A stretch of 64,000 nucleotides of DNA from UBA4416 sp046594225. Lineage in GTDB: Bacteria > Bacteroidota > Bacteroidia > B-17B0 > Aurantibacillaceae. A program made the translations under genes and the position numbers. The stretch lies in assembly GCA_046594225.1 (NCBI GenBank), contig JBKJPW010000008.1, positions 1-64,000 of the forward strand, written 5' to 3'. Positions 1-7,488 of this stretch are shown here, piece by piece. Under the pieces are notes generated by a model. It did no database searches. It saw nothing but the letters and a program-made list of their open reading frames with translations, and was not told the origin of the DNA. Position 1 is the first letter of the stretch. Each line of letters starts with the position of its first letter.

Positions 1-269
1 GTTTGTGATTTTTTCACTTTAAATCACAAATTGTATGGTAACCAACTTTCACATGCCAGAATTTACTTTATTAATGCATTAGCGGCATTTGGTGGTTATG
101 ATTTAGTAATGAAATAGCCATGTTATAACTTTCAACAACATAAATAACTAAGCAGGTTATACCATAACAAATAAAAAAAAAGTAGAAAACTATGTATGAA
201 AGCCTACAAAGAAGCTATTAAAGAAAATATCGCTTTTACTCTTATGGAGATGCGATGTTGATTTTGTAA
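1..269 (+). pseudogene. queA: Decayed 3' remnant of queA (tRNA preQ1 ribosyltransferase-isomerase)
   Basis: Pieces of the QueA C-terminus can be read in order but in different frames. Frame 2 from about base 35 gives MVTNFHMPEFTLLM, frame 1 gives ALAAFGGYDLVMK and then a TAG at 115-117, frame 1 again from 196 gives MKAYKEAIKEN, and frame 3 gives YRFYSYGDAMLIL followed by TAA at 267-269. In QueA these segments (TNFH-P-STL-M, AF-GY, AYKEAI, YRF-SYGDAM) are contiguous. At least two single-base shifts, one in-frame stop and an extra segment at 115-195 break the gene, so it cannot make QueA. Anything before base 1 is outside the window. The family match is by recognition of conserved motifs; the decay is seen directly. 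An intact queA is not present in this window. Confidence 0.72.
109..201 (+). other. Extra segment interrupting the queA remnant, bounded by ATGAAA
   Basis: The hexamer ATGAAA occurs at 109-114 and again at 196-201, exactly where the QueA reading (..DLVM-K-AYKEAI..) should be continuous. The period is 87 bases, so the frame is kept but a TAG follows the first hexamer. The intervening 81 bases are A/T-rich, hold the small inverted repeat GGTTATACCATAAC (GTTAT/ATAAC), and have no coding sense. It could be a small insertion with a short target duplication, or simply drift in dead DNA. Confidence 0.4.
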
Positions 270-323
270 ATGCATTTTTAAAAAATGGATTAAAAGCCAT
301 AACGTAAGTTGTGGTTTTTTTTG

Positions 324-1769
324 TTAACGAATCAAAGAAATCTTTTGTGAAAAATTCAAATATTTTAAAAAATATACTCCATTATCTAGTTCTTGGAGAT
401 TAATATTTATTTTATTAAATTCATTATTTCTTATTCTATTATTAATCGAAATTTCCTGACCTGAAATATTGTAAAGTTTAATTATATTAATATCTATTTT
501 ACTTTTCATTGAAATGGTAATCTCATTATTAGTGGGATTAGGAAAGGCAATAAAATTATTGTTATTAATTTTATCTTCACTTACAGAAACAATGCTTTGA
601 CTTCCTACCAAATTAGAATCTGTTTTATAGAAATAAATATCAGAAAGAATTGCTCCAAATCCATACGTATAACCTACACAAGCGTATCCTTTATCTTTAG
701 TAGCTATTATTTTAAAAGTTTCGTCATCTATAATTGATCCAAAATCAATAGCATTTTGATAATTTAGGCCTAAGTTCATTTCTAACATTTTAGTTTGAGT
801 ACCAAAGCCGTTAAAGGTTTCTTTCCCTAGCGCATTAACAAGATTAGTAGTTCTATTTGAGAACACTAACGAGTTGAAGAACTGATAGCTACTTGATGTA
901 TTATCTAATCTTTGAAAAAGATAATTACCAGAATTATCTGTATGAAGAACATATCCATTCATTTTTGTTACACCAAACGATGCTGTTCCACCAGCAATAT
1001 ATAAATCTCCACTTGAATGTTCAATAATTTGATTCCCAAAATCTTCAGCACTTCCTCCATAAAATTTCCGCCATAATGTGTCTCCAGTTGTATTTAATTT
1101 TAATACCCACACATCACCCGAATCAATATCATTATAACTCTTTGTATAACCAGTTAAAGCATAATTACCATCTGATGTTTGTATGATCGATTTAAATTCG
1201 TCATCGTTTATTCCGCCAAAAGTTTTTGTCCAAGTGGTATCACCATTGGCATCTGTTTTTATCACATAGCCATCTGCATTACCGTTTCCAAAGCTATAGG
1301 TAGTTCCACCAATAATAAAACCGCCACCACTTACTGTATCTATACTATTGGCAAAATCCCAATCAGGGCCACCAATCGTTTTTTGCCAAATTGAGTTACC
1401 AGCCTTATCTGCTTTTACTAAAAACACATCATAGCCCCCTACTCCAGTTGAACTTGTATAACCTACTATTACAAAACTCGAATCAGCTAACTGTACAATG
1501 CTTTTTCCTATTTCGTTATTTAATCCTCCAAAAGTACTTTGAAACACTTTTTGTCCCATACTATCTAGTTTCAATAAATACATATCTGTATTTCCTTGTC
1601 CGTAACTGCTAGTTGAGCCAGTAATAATATAACCTCCATCTAAGGTTTGTTTTACATCGTAGCCCACATCGTAGCCATTACCACCGTAGGTACTGTAAAA
1701 TTTTTTAGGTGGTTGGGCATTGATAACTAAACCAATAACAAAAAAGAATATGAATAATAGTTGCTTCAT
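324..1769 (-). CDS. Secreted repeat protein with T9SS type A sorting domain
   Basis: Exported protein of about 481 residues of unknown function. The chosen start gives MKQLLFIFFFVIGLVINAQ, a clean signal peptide; an upstream in-frame Met nine residues earlier would only add a charged tail. Residues about 25-350 hold repeats of roughly 50 residues with the pattern GG..YD.G..I..T.DGGYII.G.T.S.G.G..D.YL.K.D..G, typical of beta-propeller-like proteins of Bacteroidota. The last 80 residues (FPNPTNNEITI ... LYNISGQEI ... GVYFLKYLNF) are a type A sorting domain, so the protein should cross the outer membrane by T9SS and be surface-attached or released. It stands alone downstream of the barrel/lipoprotein pair. 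Cargo status is well supported; the biological role is not. Confidence 0.85.
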   Translation of the reverse strand: MKQLLFIFFFVIGLVINAQPPKKFYSTYGGNGYDVGYDVKQTLDGGYIITGSTSSYGQGNTDMYLLKLDSMGQKVFQSTFGGLNNEIGKSIVQLADSSFVIVGYTSSTGVGGYDVFLVKADKAGNSIWQKTIGGPDWDFANSIDTVSGGGFIIGGTTYSFGNGNADGYVIKTDANGDTTWTKTFGGINDDEFKSIIQTSDGNYALTGYTKSYNDIDSGDVWVLKLNTTGDTLWRKFYGGSAEDFGNQIIEHSSGDLYIAGGTASFGVTKMNGYVLHTDNSGNYLFQRLDNTSSSYQFFNSLVFSNRTTNLVNALGKETFNGFGTQTKMLEMNLGLNYQNAIDFGSIIDDETFKIIATKDKGYACVGYTYGFGAILSDIYFYKTDSNLVGSQSIVSVSEDKINNNNFIAFPNPTNNEITISMKSKIDINIIKLYNISGQEISINNRIRNNEFNKININLQELDNGVYFLKYLNFSQKISLIR

Positions 1770-1781
1770 GATGTATTTTTT

Positions 1782-1928
1782 AACCATAAAAGTCATAAAA
1801 GGACATAATAGGGTTTTATTTAGTGTATGTTTTTTTAACTATAAAGATAATATAAGGGCATATAAAAAATTTGTCATTAATTTTCTCTATTACTTTTTCT
1901 TTTTTGAACTTTTATGACTTTTATGGTT
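1782..1928. repeat. Perfect 20-bp inverted repeat, arms 107 nt apart
   Basis: The arm AACCATAAAAGTCATAAAAG at 1782-1801 is matched exactly by its reverse complement at 1909-1928. Each arm is itself a doubled word (CATAAAAG twice). The element fills the gap between the stop of the barrel gene and the start of the T9SS cargo gene, both leftward, so it would form a hairpin at the end of the former's transcript. It is one of several word-repeat inverted repeats in this window. Confidence 0.8.
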
Positions 1929-1941
1929 CAATAGTTTTAAT

Positions 1942-3189
1942 TTATCGTTTAAATTTTTTAGCAATACTAACAAACATACCTTGCCCGTAAGTGTTAGTTG
2001 GAGAAATATATCCCTGTAAACTGTTACTACCTAATTTAAAGAACCATGCTTTTGAATTATATGAAAACGCTAACCCTACATTTAATTTACTGTAACCACC
2101 ATAAGCAATATGTAATGCTCCCGTAAATTTTGTTGTAAATTTATATTCGGCATCTGTAAAAAAATAAGGTTTAAAATTTGAATTGAATAAATACCTAAAG
2201 CCAACTCCCAATGCAAACTTATTAGTGAATTGTATTTTATTAATGATTAATAAATTAGTTGGAATATTTACGTTAAATGACTCTTTACGAGCATTAGTAG
2301 TACCTTTAATAATACTATCTCTATTGATGGCTGATAAAGTTGAATCTTTTAAATCCAACAAATTATCAATATGGTAGCCGTCAAATTTAAACGTAGAATC
2401 GCTATTGTATTGCACACTATTATCAAACCAATGCAAAAAACCAATATTATTAGCATTCACAGTTAATACGCTTCCTTTACCAAGGTTACCTTTGTAAGGA
2501 GTTTCAAAAAAGATATCTGCACTTGCCCCTATTCCCGAATAGGCAAATGGATTATTTTTATTTGTGGTATCACTCAATGCCATGTCAAAATCCGAATTAA
2601 AAACTAATTCAGTACCATCCGAATTTGTGTATAAAGAGGAGCCTTCTTTTGCTTTTACATAAAATAATTGTTGTCCTTTTAATATAGATACCGACACGCC
2701 AACTTTTGCTGTTGTATCAATTTTATGCCAAATAAAGCCCAATTTTAATTCTTGAAAACGAAGCGAATTAATGCTTGAACCAGCCAAATTTTTTGTTTCG
2801 CCCATGTATGGTTTATTACCATAAAATATTAATTGATAAAAATCTTGCGTGTAGGATGAGTTAAATATTTGTTGGTCTTTAAAGCCAACTAAATAGGAGT
2901 ACTTTGTATTTCTTCCAAAAAATGCTGAAACATCATAATTCATATTTGCTCCCATTACATTGAGCGCTTTCATAGAATTGTTAGAGGCGTCTTTTGTTTT
3001 TTTATCTATATAGCCACCGTATATAAACTTATTTAAAAGAGAGTTATACATTCCGTTGGAACCTAATTCATACTCGCCATTTAAAGAAATACTTCTACCG
3101 GTTTGAGAAAAATTTAAAAACTCCGAATTATACTGCGAAAAAACAGATAAGGAGCATAAAAGAGAAAATAGGATTAGTCGTGTTCTCAT
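1942..3189 (-). CDS. Outer-membrane beta-barrel protein, DUF5723-like
   Basis: A 415-residue exported protein with signal peptide MRTRLILFSLLCSLSVFSQ. The rest alternates polar and hydrophobic residues in short strands with many aromatic strand ends, and finishes GMFVSIAKKFKR, as expected for an outer-membrane barrel. The N-terminal NSEFLNFSQTGRSISLNGEYELG region resembles the DUF5723 group of Bacteroidota. Its start codon shares one base with the stop of the upstream lipoprotein gene (TAATG), so the two are probably translated together and may work as a surface pair. Function is not known; no enzymatic motif is visible. Confidence 0.7.
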   Translation of the reverse strand: MRTRLILFSLLCSLSVFSQYNSEFLNFSQTGRSISLNGEYELGSNGMYNSLLNKFIYGGYIDKKTKDASNNSMKALNVMGANMNYDVSAFFGRNTKYSYLVGFKDQQIFNSSYTQDFYQLIFYGNKPYMGETKNLAGSSINSLRFQELKLGFIWHKIDTTAKVGVSVSILKGQQLFYVKAKEGSSLYTNSDGTELVFNSDFDMALSDTTNKNNPFAYSGIGASADIFFETPYKGNLGKGSVLTVNANNIGFLHWFDNSVQYNSDSTFKFDGYHIDNLLDLKDSTLSAINRDSIIKGTTNARKESFNVNIPTNLLIINKIQFTNKFALGVGFRYLFNSNFKPYFFTDAEYKFTTKFTGALHIAYGGYSKLNVGLAFSYNSKAWFFKLGSNSLQGYISPTNTYGQGMFVSIAKKFKR

Positions 3190-4787
3190 TATTTTGCTTT
3201 AACATTATAATTTAAATACGCATGAACTACTAAATCCAAATAACTATCCTCATTTATTTTAATAGGCGTTGGTTGATTTGGAAGGTATAAATAACTGACG
3301 AATTTAATTTGCTTGCATTGACTTAAATTATTAATTTTTGTTTTATCAAATACAGCTTCCAATTTTGAATCAACATAATTTAAAACAACATTGTTGACAT
3401 CTGTAATGGCCGATTCTACTATATTTTGACCAGGAACAAATAAAGAATCAATAATTTGATTTTGATCGTTTAGCATATAACCTTGTATTTGCGCTTTAAA
3501 AGGATAGTTATTACGTGTCTGCATAATAATTTCACATGAGTTTACATTGTTTAATTCTTTTAACTGCGTTAAGTCAACTTTTGAATAATTAACTAAGCTA
3601 AAATAGTTAGCCGATAATGCCAAAGGAATATCCACGTCGGCAATTACTTTTAATCCTCTTCCATAAAAAGCAAAATCGTTACCTGCCGAAATGTTTCCCA
3701 ATGGATTTAGTGTTGCTTTAATAGAATATCCTAAATAATTGGGTAAATTTTGCAAAAATGGGTTTAAATTGGAGTTGGATGAATTAACATTAATTTGTTT
3801 CACCCAAGGATAAACAGGATTTGACGGATTATTGGTTTTACTGGCCCTGTTAACATTGATAGATTGTAATAAATTTCCAGCATTAAGAGTAACCACATTA
3901 GGCGGAGAGATTTTAATAGATTTCATACTATTAATAGAACTACTCATCTCAATACCAAACTCATTAATAATTCTAAAATTAATAGCAGATTGAGTTAACA
4001 TTAAATTACTTGGATTAAAATTACCAAGTAATCCCAAAGAAGAAGAGTCTGGACCAAAAGATAAATCCTGTTGTCCAAAATACCCTTGAACATATTCAGG
4101 AACAATATCAACAAAAGATAATTTAATACTTAAACCTTGCCCTACCTGTAACACATCGGCTGTACCACTTGCATTTGTGCTAATAGTATAAGATTGTACT
4201 AGTGTATTAACTTTATTGCCGGTTTCGCCAGTTAAATTTATATTGTAACCATTTAAGTTATAGAGCTTGGTAAATGAGGAATTTGAGCCTATAGTTTGGT
4301 TTACCGTTAAGGGAACTCCCCATATACTTGCCGAATTAATTATATAATTAAAATCTAAAGGTTGAGTATATGTGTTTGAATATTCAATTTTTAAATAACC
4401 CGATCTAACAATAGATTTATTAAGTTCTACTCCATTACTTATATCGAATTTAATCTCTTTATCTGTTGTTGAAGCAGCATTACTATATAATACAACTCCA
4501 GGGCTTAAAGGTTGTGTGAAAAAGAAACTATAGCCAATATTAACGGTAGTATCTGGAAGATTTACTAAACTATCCATCGTATAATTAATTAAATCCTTGC
4601 TAAAAGCAATATGCAATAAGCCTGTGGGGTCGGCATTAAAAATAGTGTCACCAAAAAAATTACTGATATTTAAATGGCTTTTTGCTAAAGGAACTGCTAA
4701 ATCAACATCCCAACTAGTTTCTTTTTTACAAGCAACTATCGAAACCAATAAAAAAAGCCCAATAACTAATTTTTGTGAAAAACGCAT
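3189..4787 (-). CDS. Predicted lipoprotein, function unknown
   Basis: A 532-residue protein beginning MRFSQKLVIGLFLLVSIVACKKE, whose SIVAC segment is a lipobox with the lipidated cysteine at residue 20. The mature part is Asn/Ser-rich and beta-structured, without recognised catalytic motifs. The TAATG overlap with the downstream barrel gene indicates an operon and suggests that lipoprotein and barrel act together at the outer membrane. It is transcribed away from the small membrane protein gene at 4882, with 94 bases between them. Confidence 0.7.
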   Translation of the reverse strand: MRFSQKLVIGLFLLVSIVACKKETSWDVDLAVPLAKSHLNISNFFGDTIFNADPTGLLHIAFSKDLINYTMDSLVNLPDTTVNIGYSFFFTQPLSPGVVLYSNAASTTDKEIKFDISNGVELNKSIVRSGYLKIEYSNTYTQPLDFNYIINSASIWGVPLTVNQTIGSNSSFTKLYNLNGYNINLTGETGNKVNTLVQSYTISTNASGTADVLQVGQGLSIKLSFVDIVPEYVQGYFGQQDLSFGPDSSSLGLLGNFNPSNLMLTQSAINFRIINEFGIEMSSSINSMKSIKISPPNVVTLNAGNLLQSINVNRASKTNNPSNPVYPWVKQINVNSSNSNLNPFLQNLPNYLGYSIKATLNPLGNISAGNDFAFYGRGLKVIADVDIPLALSANYFSLVNYSKVDLTQLKELNNVNSCEIIMQTRNNYPFKAQIQGYMLNDQNQIIDSLFVPGQNIVESAITDVNNVVLNYVDSKLEAVFDKTKINNLSQCKQIKFVSYLYLPNQPTPIKINEDSYLDLVVHAYLNYNVKAK

Positions 4788-4867
4788 ATTACAAACTTAC
4801 CGTTTTTTAAACATAATACCAATCAAATATTTGGCAAAGTTTTTGCTTTACAGTGTCAGAAAAACGT

Positions 4868-4875
4868 TATTTTTG
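4868..4875 (+). promoter_or_regulatory. Candidate -7 box TATTTTTG
   Basis: Exact match to the Bacteroidota TAnnTTTG box. A TTTG at 4842-4845 lies 22 bases upstream, slightly far for a -33 element. Transcription would start almost at the ATG at 4882, giving a nearly leaderless message. Confidence 0.4.
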
Positions 4876-4881
4876 TCCTCT

Positions 4882-5319
4882 ATGCTATATTCTTTTAGAT
4901 TTTACTTAAGTTGGATACTTGCCGCAGTATTAATGTATGTGGCTTTTTATTTCTGGCATGGTATATTTTTAAATGATTTGAATCGTATTACTTTCTCAAA
5001 AGCATTGTTTTTAAGCTTAGCTGCTTTGGTTTACTTGGTTATTTCTTTTGTATTATATAGAACATACGAGTCTAAATTATTGGGAAAATATGTTTCACAA
5101 CCTATGCTAAGAGGCTTAGTAAGTGGTTTTATTATTGGCTTTATTTTATTTGCATTAGTTACTGTTTTAGGAGTATCATTTTCTAAAAACATAAACGTTA
5201 CCTACATCATGGCAGATTGTGTTTGGCAAATTGTTGAGCAAATATTGGGAGGTGTAATAATTGGATTATGTAAAATCTTAATTTTTGAGCCTATTCCTGA
5301 GTTAATTCATAGGGATTAA
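4882..5319 (+). CDS. Small integral membrane protein, unknown function
   Basis: 145 residues, with about four hydrophobic helices (near residues 5-28, 38-58, 76-98 and 112-132). The reading frame stays open far upstream, antisense to the lipoprotein gene, but the ATG at 4882 is preferred because it gives a complete first helix (FYLSWILAAVLMYVAFYF) and follows a -7 box. No family was recognised; the layout resembles small DUF4199-like Bacteroidota membrane proteins, but the match is weak. It converges on rarA and shares with it an inverted-repeat terminator region. Confidence 0.6.
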   Translation: MLYSFRFYLSWILAAVLMYVAFYFWHGIFLNDLNRITFSKALFLSLAALVYLVISFVLYRTYESKLLGKYVSQPMLRGLVSGFIIGFILFALVTVLGVSFSKNINVTYIMADCVWQIVEQILGGVIIGLCKILIFEPIPELIHRD

Positions 5320-5441
5320 TTTTAAACCATATAAGACATATAAGAAAATTCAATTAAATGAAATCTTTTATGTTTTAATTACAACGACAATTGATACACC
5401 TATTACTTCAAAAAAACATATATGCCTTATATGTTTTAAAG
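5320..5441. repeat. Imperfect 25-bp inverted repeat between convergent genes
   Basis: Arms 5320-5344 and 5417-5441 match at 21 of 25 positions as reverse complements; the core word CATATAAG is doubled (CATATAAGACATATAAG). It begins directly after the stop of the small membrane protein gene and ends four bases before the end of rarA, so it may end transcription from both sides. Confidence 0.6.
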
Positions 5442-5444
5442 TAG

Positions 5445-6719
5445 TCAATACCCGTATTTATCCTTCCATCTTTCTTTCAAAAACTCTTTTAAGTCTCTTT
5501 CTCTTGAATATTCAGAAGGGTTATAAAAAGTAGTCCCACTAATTTCGTTTGGTAAAAACTCTTGAGGCACAAAATGGTTATCAAAATCATGGGAATACTT
5601 ATACTCCTCACCATATCCAAGCTCTTTCATTAATTTTGTAGGGGCATTTCTTAAATGCAATGGCACAGGCAAATCTCCAGATTTTTTAACTTCTTGTTGA
5701 GCTAAATTAATAGCCATATAGCTACTATTACTTTTTGCCGAACATGCTAAATAAGTCACCGTTTGCGCTAAAATAATTCTACTCTCAGGGTAACCAATCA
5801 CATTAACAGCCTGAAAGCAATTGTTAGCAATCACTAATGCTGTTGGATTCGCATTTCCTATATCTTCGGAAGCTAAAATCAATAAACGACGAGCAATAAA
5901 ACTAGGGTCCTCTCCTCCATCAATCATTCTGGCTAACCAATATACAGCTCCATTAGGGTCTGAACCTCTAATGGATTTTATAAAGGCAGAAATAATATCG
6001 TAATGCTGTTCGCCCGACTTATCATACAATGCCAAGTTTTGCTGAATGTATTGCTTTACTAATTCATCTGTAATTATAATCTCTTTTTCACTAATACAAT
6101 TAACAACTATTTCGAGCGCATTTAATAATTTACGTCCATCACCACCTGATATTCTTAATAAGGCTTCTGTTTCTTTTAAAGTAATATCTTTTCGTTTTAA
6201 ATTTCCATCGCTTGTTATAGCATTGTTTAATAATTGAATTAAGTTGTCCTTTGTAAGATGCTTTAAAACAACTACTTGACATCTTGATAAAAGAGCTGGA
6301 ATCACTTCAAAAGATGGATTTTCGGTGGTTGCTCCAATCAATGTAACAATACCTTTTTCAACAGCATTTAATAATGAATCTTGTTGAGATTTACTAAAAC
6401 GATGAATCTCATCTATAAATAATACTGGTTTTTCTTGCTTAAAAAATCCTCCATCGGCAGACGCTTTTTCAATAACCTCTCTCACATCTTTTACCCCCGA
6501 ATTAATAGCGCTTAATGCATAAAAAGGGCGTTTTAAGGTTTGTGATATAATTTGAGCCAAAGTAGTTTTACCAACTCCTGGTGGTCCCCATAAAATAATA
6601 GATGGTAATAAATTTTGTTCAATGGCCTTTCGTAAAGCAGAATTTTTACCAATAATATGTTCCTGACCAATGTAATTGTCTAAATTGTTGGGTCTAACTC
6701 TTTCTGCTAAAGGCTGCAT
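5445..6719 (-). CDS. rarA: Replication-associated recombination protein A, AAA+ ATPase (RarA/MgsA)
   Basis: 424 residues, the normal length for the bacterial RarA/MgsA (WRNIP1) family, which acts at stalled replication forks. The N-terminal LAERVRP..L..YIGQEH segment is the family hallmark. Walker A GPPGVGKT is at residues 45-52, Walker B LFIDEIHR near 100-107, and sensor 1 GATTENPSFE near 129-138. The C-terminal part includes GSDPNGAVYWLARM and the conserved LR.A.TK.MKELGYG.EY.Y.HD segment that forms the tetramerisation region. Single-gene unit facing the small membrane protein gene. Identification is secure. Confidence 0.95.
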   Translation of the reverse strand: MQPLAERVRPNNLDNYIGQEHIIGKNSALRKAIEQNLLPSIILWGPPGVGKTTLAQIISQTLKRPFYALSAINSGVKDVREVIEKASADGGFFKQEKPVLFIDEIHRFSKSQQDSLLNAVEKGIVTLIGATTENPSFEVIPALLSRCQVVVLKHLTKDNLIQLLNNAITSDGNLKRKDITLKETEALLRISGGDGRKLLNALEIVVNCISEKEIIITDELVKQYIQQNLALYDKSGEQHYDIISAFIKSIRGSDPNGAVYWLARMIDGGEDPSFIARRLLILASEDIGNANPTALVIANNCFQAVNVIGYPESRIILAQTVTYLACSAKSNSSYMAINLAQQEVKKSGDLPVPLHLRNAPTKLMKELGYGEEYKYSHDFDNHFVPQEFLPNEISGTTFYNPSEYSRERDLKEFLKERWKDKYGY

Positions 6720-6872
6720 AATATTATAATATCTGATAAAGATACCATCATTTGAATAATAAGATTGCTATAAATTGTAGATTTTAGTACCTAAAAATAT
6801 TAAGAAATTGTAAACACTCCAATTGTGGCACTATTATTTCATTAAATTTACCACAATCAAAAAAACTACACA

Positions 6873-7337
6873 ATGAACTTAAAACATATTATTATCTCGG
6901 CCTCAGTTTTAGCACTTGGAATATTAGGCATGAATGCTATTAAAAAAGGAGAACCAAAAGACACTTTAGACAAGCGCAAATTTACAGTTACTATGACTGA
7001 AATAAAAGAAGGGGCGCCTCCAAAAAAAGGAGTTGAAGATGAATTAGAGTTTAAAGCAGGAAAAGGAATGTTCAGTATGTTCTTGTTTGACAAAATGCAA
7101 CTCAAGTGGATAAAGTATGAAATAACAAAAGACTCTACTTATACAGATGAAGAACAAAACGAAAATCATTATACTGAAGCCGAAATATCTACAACTGATG
7201 AAACCGACCAAACTGTGATTGTGAAATGTGTAGTTGATAATTACGACATTAGTGGAGAGATAAAAGTCACTAAAAAAGATAAGTTAAAGAAAAAATATGA
7301 GTTTGTTGGTAAGGAAAAAGCTGTTAAAAAGAAATAA
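6873..7337 (+). CDS. Small exported lysine-rich protein, unknown function
   Basis: 154 residues. Residues 1-24 (MNLKHIIISASVLALGILGMNA) form a signal peptide or membrane anchor without a lipobox. The mature part is very rich in Lys, Glu and Thr and alternates like a small beta-barrel or lipocalin-like fold, ending in a Lys-rich tail. No known motif was recognised. The gene is followed by a strong terminator, so it is a single unit. The region before its ATG holds TAAATTTA, a weak fit to the Bacteroidota -7 box. Confidence 0.6.
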   Translation: MNLKHIIISASVLALGILGMNAIKKGEPKDTLDKRKFTVTMTEIKEGAPPKKGVEDELEFKAGKGMFSMFLFDKMQLKWIKYEITKDSTYTDEEQNENHYTEAEISTTDETDQTVIVKCVVDNYDISGEIKVTKKDKLKKKYEFVGKEKAVKKK

Positions 7338-7358
7338 ACTCTTTTACACTCAAAAATT

Positions 7359-7388
7359 AATAGCCGCCGTAGTGCGGCTATTTTTTTG
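7359..7388 (+). terminator. Rho-independent terminator
   Basis: AATAGCCGC, a six-base loop, then GCGGCTATT, running into a stretch of T; nine base pairs with a G/C-rich core 21 bases after the stop at 7337. Confidence 0.85.
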
Positions 7389-7441
7389 CTTAAAACCCAA
7401 CTAAAATACGTTTTTTTACCTAAAAATAACGTCGAAATTGT

Positions 7442-7471
7442 TTTGTAATTCCCGCCAAAAAATTATATTTG
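7442..7471 (+). promoter_or_regulatory. Bacteroidota-type promoter for the E1 dehydrogenase gene
   Basis: TTTG at 7442-7445 and TATATTTG at 7464-7471 are separated by 18 bases, close to the TTTG / TAnnTTTG spacing of the Bacteroidota primary sigma factor. The predicted start point is about a dozen bases before the ATG at 7489. Confidence 0.6.
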
Positions 7472-7488
7472 TAAGATAAGGAATTACT

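Noticed and set aside
118..323. Short plus-strand frames after the queA stop as separate small genes
   Set aside because: They are better explained as frame-shifted pieces of QueA or as non-coding tail.
4597..4881. Upstream extension of the small membrane protein gene
   Set aside because: The extension is antisense to the lipoprotein gene and lacks membrane character; the first helix and promoter support the ATG at 4882.
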